NCBI GenBank assembly: GCA_900315735.1
Contig: ONAD01000005.1
Location: forward strand, 56,194-120,193
Length of the DNA stretch: 64,000 nt
Direction of reading: 5' to 3'
DNA from: an uncultured Lachnospiraceae bacterium
GTDB lineage: Bacteria > Bacillota > Clostridia > Lachnospirales > Lachnospiraceae
Part shown: positions 7,818-18,241 of the stretch, one piece after another
Position numbering within the stretch: position 1 is the stretch's first letter
How the letters are laid out: every line of letters begins with the position of its first letter
Notes under the pieces: generated by a model
Database searches by the model: none
The model's input: the letters and a program-made list of their open reading frames with translations, nothing else
What the model was told of the DNA's origin: nothing
Program-made: the position numbers and the translations under genes

Positions 7818-8732
7818 ATGAGTAAGGTTGTATTCATGTTCCCGGGACAGGGAGCACAGTATATTGGAATGGGCAAAGATTTCTATGATGCCTGTGAAGA
7901 AAGTAAAGCCGTATATGAGCTTGCTTCAAAAGTAACCGGACTTGATATTGCAAAGCTTTGTTTTGAAGAAAATGATGATATCAATATTACAGAATATACA
8001 CAGATTGCCATGCTGACCACAGAAGCAGCAATCTATGCAGCATTAAAGAAAGCCGGAAAAGAACCGACAGCCTGTGCAGGATTAAGCCTTGGAGAATACG
8101 GTGCATTAATTGCATCCGGTGTCATGAGTATGGAAGATGCATTTCGTGTCGTTCGTGCAAGAGGAATCTTTATGCAGGAAGCAGTGCCAACCGGTGGAGC
8201 AATGGCAGCTGTTTTAGGACTGGATGCAAAGACCATTGAAGAAGTATGTAATAATACCGAAGGAATTGTATCTATAGCAAATTATAACTGCCCGGGACAG
8301 ATTGTAATTACCGGAGAAGAAGCAGCAGTAGAAAAAGCCGGTGCAGCATTAAAAGAAGCCGGTGCAAAACGTGTGGTTCCATTAAAAGTAAGTGGACCAT
8401 TCCATTCTGCTATGTTGACCGGAGCCGGAGAAAAATTGGCAGAAGTACTGGAAAATACCAAGCTGCAGGAATTTAGCATTCCATATGTAACCAATGTGAC
8501 AGCAGATTACGTTACCACAACGGAACCGGTAAAAGAACTGTTGCAGAAGCAGGTATCTTCTTCCGTAAGATGGCAGCAGAGCATCGAGCGTCTGATTGCA
8601 GATGGTTATGATGAATTTGTAGAAATCGGACCGGGACATACCTTATCCGGATTTATGCGTAAAATCAACCGGGATGTCAAAACCGTAAGCATTGAAAACC
8701 TGGAGGATTATAAAGCGTATGTTGGAGAATAA
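7818..8732 (+). CDS. fabD: Malonyl-CoA:ACP transacylase
   Basis: The 304-residue acyltransferase starts with FMFPGQGAQYIGMG and carries the nucleophile Ser90 in GLSLGEYGAL (usual GHSLGE; the His before Ser is Leu here) and the catalytic His in GPFHSAML. It transfers malonyl from CoA to ACP for FabH and FabF. AAGGAG precedes the ATG by a normal distance. The fabG reading frame begins inside its last codons, so the two are translationally coupled. Confidence 0.95.
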   Translation: MSKVVFMFPGQGAQYIGMGKDFYDACEESKAVYELASKVTGLDIAKLCFEENDDINITEYTQIAMLTTEAAIYAALKKAGKEPTACAGLSLGEYGALIASGVMSMEDAFRVVRARGIFMQEAVPTGGAMAAVLGLDAKTIEEVCNNTEGIVSIANYNCPGQIVITGEEAAVEKAGAALKEAGAKRVVPLKVSGPFHSAMLTGAGEKLAEVLENTKLQEFSIPYVTNVTADYVTTTEPVKELLQKQVSSSVRWQQSIERLIADGYDEFVEIGPGHTLSGFMRKINRDVKTVSIENLEDYKAYVGE

Positions 8733-9459
8733 AGTGGCACTGGTAACCGGTGCAGCCAAAGGAATCGGCCGTGCGATTGCCCTTCGTCTGGCAAAAGACA
8801 AGGCAACGGTAATTGTAAATTACAACGGCAGCAAAGAACGGGCAGAAGAAGTAGTAAAAATGATTACCGATATGGGTGGCAGAGCAGAATCCTATCAGTG
8901 CAATGTGGCAGATGATGAAGCATGCCAGACCATGATCAGAGACATCGTAAAGAAATACGGACATCTGGATATTCTTGTAAATAATGCAGGAATTACAAGA
9001 GATAATCTTGTGATGAAGATGAATGATGAAGAATTTGACGCAGTCTATGAGACAAACTTAAAAGGCGTATTCCATACTCTTCATCATACATCCCGTTATT
9101 TCTTAAAACAGAAAAGTGGAAGAATTATCAATATATCATCCGTATCCGGAATTACTGGAAATGCCGGTCAGGCAAATTACTGTGCAGCAAAAGCCGGAGT
9201 CATCGGATTGACCAAGAGTGTTGCAAGAGAACTTTCTTCCCGTGGCATTACTGCAAATGTAGTAGCACCGGGAATGATAGAGACGGACATGACAAAAGAT
9301 TTACCGGATACCGTAAAAGAAAATATGCTTCATAACATTCCGCTGGGAAGAATCGGAAAGCCGGAAGAAATTGCAGCAGCAGTAGCATTCTTAGCATCCG
9401 AAGAGGCAGCTTATATCACAGGACAGGTGCTGGCAGTAGATGGCGGAATGACCATGTAG
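8719..9459 (+). CDS. fabG: 3-oxoacyl-ACP reductase
   Basis: This classical short-chain dehydrogenase of 246 residues has the TGAAKGIGRA NADP-binding motif, NNAG, Ser in INISSVSG, and the YCAAK catalytic Tyr/Lys pair, ending in TGQVLAVDGGMTM. It reduces 3-oxoacyl-ACP. I take the ATG at 8719 (MLENKVALVTG) because it matches family N-termini and has TGGAGG upstream; an earlier in-frame start would add nine unusual residues. It overlaps the fabD end by 14 bases. Confidence 0.95.
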   Translation: MLENKVALVTGAAKGIGRAIALRLAKDKATVIVNYNGSKERAEEVVKMITDMGGRAESYQCNVADDEACQTMIRDIVKKYGHLDILVNNAGITRDNLVMKMNDEEFDAVYETNLKGVFHTLHHTSRYFLKQKSGRIINISSVSGITGNAGQANYCAAKAGVIGLTKSVARELSSRGITANVVAPGMIETDMTKDLPDTVKENMLHNIPLGRIGKPEEIAAAVAFLASEEAAYITGQVLAVDGGMTM

Positions 9460-9521
9460 ATATAGAAACAGCTGGTGATGAGCGGCGTGAGATGGATTGT
9501 TTAGATAGAGAGGATAGGAAC

Positions 9522-10757
9522 ATGAATCGTAGAGTTGTAGTAACAGGATTGGGTGCAATTACCCCGATTGGAAATAGTGTGCCGGAATTCTGGTCTGCAG
9601 TAAAGCAGCAGAAGGTAGGCATTGGAGAGATTACACATTTTGATGCAACAGACTATAAATGTCATCTTGCAGCAGAAGTAAAAGATTTTGATGCAAAGGA
9701 ATATATGGATTTTCGTTCTGCAAAGAGAATGGAAGCATTCTGCCAGTTTGCTGTAGCGGCAACGAAAGAAGCACTGGAGGATTCCGGTCTTTCTATGGAA
9801 GCAGAGGATGCATACCGTGTGGGTACTTCCATCAGCTCCGGAATTGGAAGCTTACAGGCAATCGAAAGAGAGCATAGCAAATTATTGGAAAAAGGACCGG
9901 GAAGAGTAAATCCTTTATTTGTCCCGATGATGATTTCCAATATGGCAGCAGGAAATGTATCCATCCAGTTTGGATTAAAAGGAAAGAGCTTAAATATTAG
10001 TACTGCCTGTGCGTCAGGAACGAATGCCATTGGAGAAGCCTTCCGTACCATCCAGTATGGTGATGCAGAAGTAATGGTAGCAGGTGGAACAGAAAGCTGC
10101 ATTACTCCTCTTGGAATTGCAGGATTTACCTCTTTAACCGCACTTACTTCTTCGGATGATCCAAAACATGCATCCATTCCATTTGATAAAAACAGAAGCG
10201 GTTTTGTAATGGGTGAAGGTGCAGCAATCGTAATTTTAGAAGAATTAGAACATGCGAAGAAACGTGGAGCAAAGATATATGCAGAAGTAACCGGATACGG
10301 CTGTTCTTCAGACGCATATCATATTACCTCACCGGCAGAAGATGGTGCAGGAGCAGCAACCGCAATGACCAATGCATTGAAGGATGCCGGAACAAGTCCG
10401 GAAGAAATTACTTATATCAATGCCCATGGAACCAGTACCCATCATAATGATTTATTCGAGACAAGAGCAATCAAGCTGGCGTTTGGTGAGCATGCAAAAG
10501 ACATCCGGATTAATTCGACCAAATCCATGATTGGACATCTTCTTGGAGCGGCAGGAGCCATCGAATGCCTGACCTGTGTAAAAGAAATTGAAGAAGGTTA
10601 CATTCATGCAACGGTAGGTTATGAGACACCGGATGAAGAACTGGATTTGAATTACTGTAAAGAAGCGTATGAAGAAGAGTTGCCATATGCTATCAGCAAT
10701 TCACTGGGCTTTGGCGGACATAATGCAAGTCTGCTTCTGAAAAAATATCAGGCATAA
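9522..10757 (+). CDS. fabF: 3-oxoacyl-ACP synthase II
   Basis: This condensing enzyme of 411 residues has the catalytic Cys163 in [12 protein letters not shown], His in [11 protein letters not shown] and His in [10 protein letters not shown]. It elongates acyl-ACP with malonyl-ACP. The start at 9522 ([17 protein letters not shown]) fits the family; an in-frame ATG at 9492 would add ten residues with no parallel. In most relatives accB follows fabF directly, but here fabZ begins only 14 bases after the stop, leaving no room for a biotin carrier gene. Confidence 0.95.
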   Translation: MNRRVVVTGLGAITPIGNSVPEFWSAVKQQKVGIGEITHFDATDYKCHLAAEVKDFDAKEYMDFRSAKRMEAFCQFAVAATKEALEDSGLSMEAEDAYRVGTSISSGIGSLQAIEREHSKLLEKGPGRVNPLFVPMMISNMAAGNVSIQFGLKGKSLNISTACASGTNAIGEAFRTIQYGDAEVMVAGGTESCITPLGIAGFTSLTALTSSDDPKHASIPFDKNRSGFVMGEGAAIVILEELEHAKKRGAKIYAEVTGYGCSSDAYHITSPAEDGAGAATAMTNALKDAGTSPEEITYINAHGTSTHHNDLFETRAIKLAFGEHAKDIRINSTKSMIGHLLGAAGAIECLTCVKEIEEGYIHATVGYETPDEELDLNYCKEAYEEELPYAISNSLGFGGHNASLLLKKYQA

Positions 10758-10771
10758 AAGGAGATGGAACA

Positions 10772-11209
10772 ATGTCAGTACTGACAACGAAAGAAATCAT
10801 GGAAATCATCCCGCACCGTCATCCGTTTCTTCTGATTGATACCATCGAGGAACTGGTACCGGGACTTCGTGCAGTAGGAAAAAAATGTGTTACCTTTGAT
10901 GAACCGTATTTTGCAGGACATTTTCCGGGAGAACCGGTAATGCCGGGCGTTTTAATTATAGAAGCACTGGCACAGACCGGTGCAGTGGCAATGCTCTGTC
11001 AGGATGAATTCAAAGGAAAAACCGCATATTTTGCAGGAATCAACAATGCAAAATTTAAGAAAAAGGTGGTTCCGGGGGATGTACTTGTTTTGGAAACAGA
11101 AATCATAAAAGTAAAGGGACCGATTGGAATTGGAAAGGCAACCGCAACAGTAGATGGAAAAATAGCTGCAACAGCAGAGTTGACATTTGCGATTGGAAGT
11201 GGTGAGTAA
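10772..11209 (+). CDS. fabZ: 3-hydroxyacyl-ACP dehydratase
   Basis: The 145-residue hot-dog-fold dehydratase carries [12 protein letters not shown] and the catalytic pair His50 ([12 protein letters not shown]) and Glu64 (LIIEALAQ). It removes water from 3-hydroxyacyl-ACP. AAGGAG precedes the ATG. The following carboxyltransferase gene begins immediately after its stop codon. No FabA, FabN or FabM isomerase is seen nearby, so the route to unsaturated chains is not evident from this locus. Confidence 0.95.
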   Translation: MSVLTTKEIMEIIPHRHPFLLIDTIEELVPGLRAVGKKCVTFDEPYFAGHFPGEPVMPGVLIIEALAQTGAVAMLCQDEFKGKTAYFAGINNAKFKKKVVPGDVLVLETEIIKVKGPIGIGKATATVDGKIAATAELTFAIGSGE

Positions 11210-11210
11210 A

Positions 11211-12923
11211 GTGAGCAGATTACTGGATAAAATCAAGGAAAATAAAGCCGTAAAGGATGCTACAGAAGGTATTTTACAGGAAGAAAAAAAGAAAGAAGAA
11301 GTACTTTGTAAAGCCTGTGGAAAAATGGTAAATAAAGCAGAGGTGGTAAGAAACCGTTACGTCTGTTATGAGTGTGGAGCATATTTCCGTGTAAAAACCG
11401 GAAACCGTCTGAAGATGGTATTAGACCCACAGAGTTTTGAAGAATGGTTTGCAGAAGAGCATGGAACGAATCCATTGGATTTTCCGGGCTATGTCGATAA
11501 GTTGACAGCAGTCCGTGAGAAAACCGGATTAAAGGAAGCGGTAACCGTAGGAAAGGGTAAGATTTACGGAGAAGACGCAGTGATTGGTGTGTGTGATGCC
11601 AGATTTATGATGGGAAGCATGGGCCATGCGGTTGGAGAGAAAATTGCGGGGGCAGTAGAACGTGCCACGGAAGAAAAACTTCCGGTTATCCTTTTTTGTT
11701 GTTCCGGCGGAGCCAGAATGCAGGAAGGTATTGTATCCCTGATGCAGATGGCAAAGACAGCAGCAGCTTTAAAGAAACATTCCGACGCAGGACTTTTATA
11801 TATTTCCGTGTTAACTGACCCGACAACCGGAGGCGTGACAGCAAGCTTTGCCATGTTAGGCGATATTATTTTAGCAGAGCCTGGCGCATTAATCGGATTT
11901 GCCGGAGCGAGAGTAATCGAGCAGACCATCGGACAGAAACTGCCGGAGGGATTCCAGAGAGCAGAGTTCCAGTTAGAGCATGGTTTTGTGGATGCAATTG
12001 TAGAGCGAAAGGATTTAAAGAAACGTCTGTATGAAATCCTTCGTATGCATAAAGTAAGTGGATATGCAAAATTTGACCCGGCAACCGAAGTAGACGGAAG
12101 ACCGACAGAGCTGATGCGGGAGCGCGCTTACAATACAAAGGAAAAGAGTGCCTGGGAAAAGGTTAAGATGGCACGTAAGGTAGATCGTCTGTCCGCAGAG
12201 GATTATATCAACAGTATCTTTATAAAATTCATAGAATTTCATGGAGACCGTTATTACAGGGATGACCCGGCAATTGTGGGCGGTATCGCATACCTTGACG
12301 GACAGCCGGTTACAGTAATCGGAATCCAGAAAGGAAAGGATATGAAGGACTGCATGCGTCATAATTACGGAATGCCATCTCCGGAAGGATACCGTAAAGC
12401 AATCCGTCTGATGAAGCAGGCAGAAAAATTCCATCGTCCGATTATTACCTTTGTTAATACAGCCGGAGCATTCTGTGGTATGGAAGCAGAGGAAGGCGGA
12501 CAGGGAGAAGCCATTGCAAGAAATCTTTATGAAATGTCAGGACTGAAAGTTCCGGTCATTACCTTTATGATAGGAGAAGGCGGAAGCGGCGGTGCATTGG
12601 CACTGGCAGTTGGAAATGAAGTCTGCATGATGGAGAATGCAACTTATTCTGTGCTTTCTCCGGAAGGTTTTGCATCCATTCTCTGGAAGGATGGCAAACG
12701 TGCCAAGGAAGCTGCAGAAGTAATGAAGATAACTGCAAAGGATCTTTTAGAACATGGTATTATTGAGAAAATTATACCGGAGTATGGTGGAGCAGATGAT
12801 GAGGCATTGAGTTCCATTGCAGCTTATATGCATAAATGCATCCGTGAATTCTTAGAATCATACGAAGGAAAGAGCGGAGAAGAAATTGCAAAAGCACGTT
12901 ATGAACGTTTCCGTAAATTTTAA
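11211..12923 (+). CDS. accDA: Fused acetyl-CoA carboxylase carboxyltransferase, beta plus alpha subunits
   Basis: A single frame of about 570 residues holds an AccD-like half and an AccA-like half. The N-terminal half has a four-Cys zinc ribbon (CKACGKM...[10 protein letters not shown]) and the beta crotonase fold with SGGARMQEG and [11 protein letters not shown]. The C-terminal half has [50 protein letters not shown] and [16 protein letters not shown] of the alpha subunit. No stop or frameshift separates them. The start is uncertain: GTG 11211 directly after the fabZ stop, with GGTGAG upstream, seems best; GTG 11202 is possible. The usual partners accB and accC are absent from this operon. 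Confidence 0.92.
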   Translation: MSRLLDKIKENKAVKDATEGILQEEKKKEEVLCKACGKMVNKAEVVRNRYVCYECGAYFRVKTGNRLKMVLDPQSFEEWFAEEHGTNPLDFPGYVDKLTAVREKTGLKEAVTVGKGKIYGEDAVIGVCDARFMMGSMGHAVGEKIAGAVERATEEKLPVILFCCSGGARMQEGIVSLMQMAKTAAALKKHSDAGLLYISVLTDPTTGGVTASFAMLGDIILAEPGALIGFAGARVIEQTIGQKLPEGFQRAEFQLEHGFVDAIVERKDLKKRLYEILRMHKVSGYAKFDPATEVDGRPTELMRERAYNTKEKSAWEKVKMARKVDRLSAEDYINSIFIKFIEFHGDRYYRDDPAIVGGIAYLDGQPVTVIGIQKGKDMKDCMRHNYGMPSPEGYRKAIRLMKQAEKFHRPIITFVNTAGAFCGMEAEEGGQGEAIARNLYEMSGLKVPVITFMIGEGGSGGALALAVGNEVCMMENATYSVLSPEGFASILWKDGKRAKEAAEVMKITAKDLLEHGIIEKIIPEYGGADDEALSSIAAYMHKCIREFLESYEGKSGEEIAKARYERFRKF

Positions 12924-12934
12924 AGGAGCAGAGC

Positions 12935-13897
12935 ATGAACATTCGAATATGTGGAACTGGAAGTGCGTTACCGGAAAGAAAAATTTCCAATGATGATTTG
13001 AGTCAGATTATGGATACTTCCGATGAATGGATTTCCAGCAGAACAGGAATAAAGACAAGACATCTTGCAACGGAAGAGACAACAACATCCCTTGCCACAG
13101 AAGCAGCGAAAAAAGCACTTGCAGATGCGGACATGAAGCCGGAAGAAGTGGAACTTATCATTGCAGCCACTGTAACTCCGGATCATCTCGTGCCGACACT
13201 TTCCTGTGAAGTGCAGCGGGAAATCGGAGCAGTGAATGCCGTAGCCTTTGATCTTGGCGCAGCATGTTCCGGATTCTTATTTGCATTAAGTACAGCACAG
13301 GCATATATTGCCAGTGGCAGATTTAAAAATGCACTCTTAATCGGAGCAGAAGTACTTTCTAAAATTATGGATTGGAATGACCGCAGTACCTGTGTCCTCT
13401 TTGGAGATGGTGCAGGAGCAGCCGTAGTCCGGGCAGACGAGGAGAATCTCTGTCACGTGGTACAGGGCTCAGATGGTGCAAAGGGACTGGTGCTGGCTTG
13501 CAAAAACCGTCCGGTAAATAATCCGTATCATAAGATGGACGGTCCACTGGATTATGTGAGCATGAATGGACAGGAAGTCTATAAATTTGCAGTCCGTATG
13601 GTTCCGGCAACCATTACAAAGGTATTGGAAGAAGCAGATTTACAGACAGATGATATTTCGTTGTTCGTATTGCATCAGGCAAACTTAAGAATTATCGAGG
13701 CAGTAGCAAAGCGATTAAAACAGCCAATGGACAAATTTCCGGTAAATCTGACGGAATGTGGCAATGTTTCGGCAGCAAGTGTGCCGATTTTGCTTGATAA
13801 TATCAACCGGCGTGGTATGATACATAGAGGAGATAAAATTGTACTGGCCGGTTTTGGCGGCGGACTCACCTGGGGCGCTGCAGTACTGACCTGGTAA
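12935..13897 (+). CDS. fabH: 3-oxoacyl-ACP synthase III
   Basis: The 320-residue initiating condensing enzyme carries the catalytic Cys111 (AACSGFLFAL), His in LHQANLRIIEAV and Asn in GNVSAASVPI. It joins an acyl-CoA primer with malonyl-ACP. AAGGAG precedes the ATG by 7 bases. In streptococci fabT and fabH stand at the front of the cluster; here both have moved to the end, an order change worth noting. Confidence 0.94.
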   Translation: MNIRICGTGSALPERKISNDDLSQIMDTSDEWISSRTGIKTRHLATEETTTSLATEAAKKALADADMKPEEVELIIAATVTPDHLVPTLSCEVQREIGAVNAVAFDLGAACSGFLFALSTAQAYIASGRFKNALLIGAEVLSKIMDWNDRSTCVLFGDGAGAAVVRADEENLCHVVQGSDGAKGLVLACKNRPVNNPYHKMDGPLDYVSMNGQEVYKFAVRMVPATITKVLEEADLQTDDISLFVLHQANLRIIEAVAKRLKQPMDKFPVNLTECGNVSAASVPILLDNINRRGMIHRGDKIVLAGFGGGLTWGAAVLTW

Positions 13898-13908
13898 AGG
13901 AGATAAGA

Positions 13909-14370
13909 ATGAACACGGATAAAACCTTAAACGACATTCTGGTAAAGCTGTTTAATGATTTGATGGAGATTGAGGAGAAATGCTTGATTACTGGAGAATT
14001 CATGAACATTTCCGGAAATGATATGCATATTATAGAAGCAATTGGTCTGGATGAACCCAAAAGGATGTCGGAAGTGGCAGCAAAGATGAATGTTACAACA
14101 GGAACCCTGACAAAAGCAATTGAAGCACTGGAACAGAAAGGTTATGTAAACCGGTGCAGAAATGACAAGGATAAAAGGGTGGTCCGTGTATCACTCACTG
14201 ATTCCGGAGTCCGGGCATATGAGCATCATGCACGTTTTCACAGCAATATGATACATGATATCAAGGAAAGCCTGACTGACCAGGAAAGTGAGATTCTGAT
14301 TGAAACACTGGGAAAACTGGTTAAGTTCTTCCAGAAGAAATATGAACCATATCTGAAAAATAAAAAATAG
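13909..14370 (+). CDS. fabT: FabT-like MarR-family repressor of fatty acid synthesis
   Basis: The 153-residue winged-helix protein has a recognition region RMSEVAAKMNVTTGTLTKAI, a wing DKDKRVVRVSLT and dimerising end helices, a pattern close to streptococcal FabT. As last gene of the operon and with a FabT-type box over the operon promoter, it very likely autoregulates the whole unit in response to acyl-ACP. FapR, the malonyl-CoA sensor of Bacillus, is not seen. GGAG lies just before the ATG, 11 bases after fabH. Confidence 0.88.
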   Translation: MNTDKTLNDILVKLFNDLMEIEEKCLITGEFMNISGNDMHIIEAIGLDEPKRMSEVAAKMNVTTGTLTKAIEALEQKGYVNRCRNDKDKRVVRVSLTDSGVRAYEHHARFHSNMIHDIKESLTDQESEILIETLGKLVKFFQKKYEPYLKNKK

Positions 14371-14383
14371 CATATTTATACAA

Positions 14384-14431
14384 AAAAAGAAGTGGAAAAT
14401 AAAAGCAAAAAGCTGTTTTCTACTTCTTTTT
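14384..14431 (+). terminator. Terminator of the fatty acid operon
   Basis: AAAAGAAGTGGAAAA (14385-14399) pairs with TTTTCTACTTCTTTT (14416-14430), giving a long A/U-rich stem that itself supplies the T-tract. Confidence 0.75.
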
Positions 14432-14526
14432 AATTACAAAAATGAATTTTTCTGGTACAAAACTTGCAAAAAATGAGAAAAAGTACACAAAAGTATAAAG
14501 TTTTTGGCATAAATATGAAAAAAACG

Positions 14527-14555
14527 TTGCGAAAAAATTCATTTCATACTAAAAT
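14527..14555 (+). promoter_or_regulatory. Putative gdhA promoter
   Basis: TTGCGA (14527-14532), a 17-base spacer and TAAAAT (14550-14555). A second TATAAT at 14573-14578 lacks a good -35. The 177-base gap before gdhA is very A/T rich and holds nothing else recognisable. Confidence 0.5.
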
Positions 14556-14596
14556 AGTAGTGTTGATGTATATATAATACTCAAATTAATATGTAA

Positions 14597-15943
<1,347 letters not shown>

Positions 15944-15947
15944 GCAT

Positions 15948-16076
15948 TGAGCACTTAGCAAATTCGAGCGTAAGCGAAGAATGAGGTTAGTGCGAAAGCC
16001 CATCCCGAGACTTGATGAAAACGAGTCGTAGACGAAGTTTGAATCTTAGTCGAGTGGATGTCATTGAGCACATAGA
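15948..16076 (+). repeat. Two tandem imperfect palindromes downstream of gdhA
   Basis: Two similar units follow gdhA: one from about 15949 (centre CGAGCGTAAGCGAAG, flanked by GCACTTAG and GTTAGTGC) and one from about 16010 (centre CGAGTCGTAGACGAAG, flanked by GACTTGAT and ATCTTAGTC). A CATTGAGCAC sequence occurs before the first and after the second (15945 and 16062). They look like a two-unit array of intergenic palindromic repeats. Function is unknown. Confidence 0.45.
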
Positions 16077-16083
16077 AAATAAT

Positions 16084-16127
16084 AACCCCACATATTGCTG
16101 GAAACAGCAATGTGTGAGGTTTGTTTT
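16084..16127 (+). terminator. Terminator downstream of gdhA
   Basis: A 17-bp stem (16084-16100 with 16105-16121) around a GAAA loop, with two G-U-type mismatches, is followed by TGTTTT. Confidence 0.8.
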
Positions 16128-16231
16128 ATACACATCCCATCCAAACCTTTATTTCCAGTGGAATTTCTTTCCTGCTTGGAGTATAATAGAACGAACAACG
16201 GGAAGAAAAAGAGACCGGAGGCAGTATATCG

Positions 16232-16927
16232 ATGCAGAAAAAAGAAAGAAATGAAGAATTGGAATATATAGATGACCTTGAGGATGTCGAAGAAGCGGAA
16301 GAGTCAGAGGACTACCGGGAAGAATTAGAAGAACCGGAAGGCGGAAATGCAGAGACCGGAAGTGGCAGGAAGAGAAAAAAGAATTCTGATGGAAAGAATG
16401 CAGCTTCTGCAGCAGGAGAATTTCTAAGCTGGGTGCTTACGATTGTAGCAGCTGTCCTGATTGCTATGTTTTTAAACCGCTTTGTATTGATTAATGCAGA
16501 GATTCCATCCGGTTCTATGGAGAATACCATTATGACCGGAGATAAGCTGATTGGATTCCGCTGGGCGTATCTGTTTTCAGAGCCGGAACGTGGAGATATT
16601 ATTATCTTTAAGTTTCCGGATGATGAGAGCCAGAACTATGTAAAACGTGTCATTGGCTGTCCGGGAGATACGGTAAAAATAGAAAATGGCAAGGTGTACG
16701 TCAACGGAGAACTTTTAGAAGAGGATTATCTGAAGGAAACCTGGACAATAGCTACGGGACCTTATACCTTTGAGGTGCCGGAAGACAGTTATTTTGTAAT
16801 GGGAGATAACCGAAATAATTCCTATGATGGAAGATACTGGACCAATACATATGTTAAGAAAGATAAGATACTTGGAAAAGCAATTTTCCGGTATTGGCCG
16901 TTGAAGGATTTTAAAGTCTTGAATTAG
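16232..16927 (+). CDS. lepB: Signal peptidase I
   Basis: The 231-residue protein has a strongly acidic, Glu-rich cytoplasmic start (about 1-50), one transmembrane helix (about 66-86) and the S26 catalytic domain: Ser95 in EIPSGSMENTI, Lys138 in YVKRVIGCPGD, and the GDNRNNSYDGRYW box. It removes signal peptides from secreted proteins at the outer face of the membrane. A TATAAT (16182-16187) in an extended -10 context lies 45 bases upstream. The acidic start is longer than in most family members. Substrates in this window would include the LRR wall protein. Confidence 0.93.
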   Translation: MQKKERNEELEYIDDLEDVEEAEESEDYREELEEPEGGNAETGSGRKRKKNSDGKNAASAAGEFLSWVLTIVAAVLIAMFLNRFVLINAEIPSGSMENTIMTGDKLIGFRWAYLFSEPERGDIIIFKFPDDESQNYVKRVIGCPGDTVKIENGKVYVNGELLEEDYLKETWTIATGPYTFEVPEDSYFVMGDNRNNSYDGRYWTNTYVKKDKILGKAIFRYWPLKDFKVLN

Positions 16928-16964
16928 TGGAAAATGAATAAGGGAGCAAAAAAGGAGAAGATTT

Positions 16965-18131
16965 ATGATAACATTATTAGCCCGGATATTTATCCGGGAA
17001 GATGACAAACCGGAGAAGGTACGGCTTGCCTACGGTACTTTATGTGGTATTGTTGGCATTTTACTAAATGTATTACTGTTTACAGGAAAATTTATTGCAG
17101 GAACCATCAGTAAATCCATCGCAATTACCGCAGATGCTTTCAATAACCTGTCAGATGCAGGCTCCTCTATAGTAACGCTGCTGGGCTTTAAGTTAGGAGC
17201 GGCAAAGCCGGATCCTGAGCATCCATTTGGACATGGAAGAATGGAATATGTTTCCGGACTTGTAGTTGCTGCGGTTATTTTGATTATGGCGGTAGAACTG
17301 ATACAGGATTCTGTTGGAAAAATTCTTCATCCGGAAGCAACAGAGTGCTCAGCATTAATTATCGTGATTCTTTTGATATCCATTGCGGTGAAGCTATATA
17401 TGACCTTCTACAATAGAAGAATTGCAAAAAAGATTAATTCAGCAGCTATGCGGGCAACTGCCATGGATAGTTTAAGTGACAGCATTACCACATCTGTGGT
17501 TTTAATTACTACATTGATTGCAGAATTTACATCGGTCAATATTGATGGTTATTGTGGTGTAGCGGTGGGACTGTTTATCTTATATGGTGGAATTAATGCG
17601 GCAAAAGAGACATTAAATCCATTGCTGGGACAGCCACCGGAGGAAGAGTTTGTAAAAGAGATTGAAGACCTGGTACTGGAAGAAAAAATGATTATCGGTA
17701 TTCATGATCTGGTGGTGCATGACTATGGTCCGGGTCGTCTGATGGTATCACTTCATGCGGAGGTTCCGGCAGAGATGAATATCCTTGTAATACATGATAT
17801 GATTGACAATGTAGAAATGAAACTAAAAAAGGAACTGCATTGTGAAGCTGTGATACATATGGATCCTGTAATTACCGGAAGTAAGGAACTGACAGAAATA
17901 AAAGAGACGGTTGCTGGTATTTTAAAGAATATTGGTGAAGTGCTTACCATGCATGATTTCCGTATGGTGCAGGGACCGACTCATACCAATCTTATCTTTG
18001 ATGTAGTGATTCCATTTGGCTATCGTTCCAGTGATGATGCAGTATTAAAAGAGCTGGAGCATCAGGTGAAAGAAAAGCTGGGAGAACAGTATCATATTGT
18101 TGTCAATGTAGATAAGAATTATGTGAAATAA
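16965..18131 (+). CDS. Cation diffusion facilitator family metal exporter
   Basis: The 388-residue protein has about six membrane helices followed by a cytoplasmic domain. Typical CDF signatures are the metal-site Asp residues in ADAFNNLSDAGSSIV, the HPFGHGRMEY motif, the second site in TAMDSLSDSI, and the NPLLGQPP segment before the soluble dimerisation domain. Members export Zn2+, Fe2+ or Mn2+ in exchange for protons; the metal cannot be told from the sequence. The C-terminal region (about 300-388) is longer than the usual dimerisation domain and may contain a second such fold. AAAAAGGAG precedes the ATG, and the gene may be co-transcribed with lepB. Confidence 0.88.
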   Translation: MITLLARIFIREDDKPEKVRLAYGTLCGIVGILLNVLLFTGKFIAGTISKSIAITADAFNNLSDAGSSIVTLLGFKLGAAKPDPEHPFGHGRMEYVSGLVVAAVILIMAVELIQDSVGKILHPEATECSALIIVILLISIAVKLYMTFYNRRIAKKINSAAMRATAMDSLSDSITTSVVLITTLIAEFTSVNIDGYCGVAVGLFILYGGINAAKETLNPLLGQPPEEEFVKEIEDLVLEEKMIIGIHDLVVHDYGPGRLMVSLHAEVPAEMNILVIHDMIDNVEMKLKKELHCEAVIHMDPVITGSKELTEIKETVAGILKNIGEVLTMHDFRMVQGPTHTNLIFDVVIPFGYRSSDDAVLKELEHQVKEKLGEQYHIVVNVDKNYVK

Positions 18132-18166
18132 GGGAATATAGGATAAGCAATATAAAATAAATAGCG

Positions 18167-18215
18167 AAGCCCCTATGGGAGAAGTCTGATAGAAGAATTC
18201 ATCCCATAGGGGCTT
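18167..18215. terminator. Hairpin between convergent genes
   Basis: AAGCCCCTATGGGA (18167-18180) pairs perfectly with TCCCATAGGGGCTT (18202-18215) across a 21-base loop. Short T or A runs on both sides allow action on either strand. Confidence 0.7.
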
Positions 18216-18241
18216 TATAATTTACGCATGTTTCTTGTAGT

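Noticed and set aside
8692..8721. A longer FabG start at 8692
   Set aside because: The added residues have no counterpart in the family, and the start at 8719 has its own ribosome binding site.
16012..16254. An 80-codon ORF between gdhA and lepB
   Set aside because: It runs through the palindromic repeats, the gdhA terminator and the lepB promoter, so it is very unlikely to be translated.
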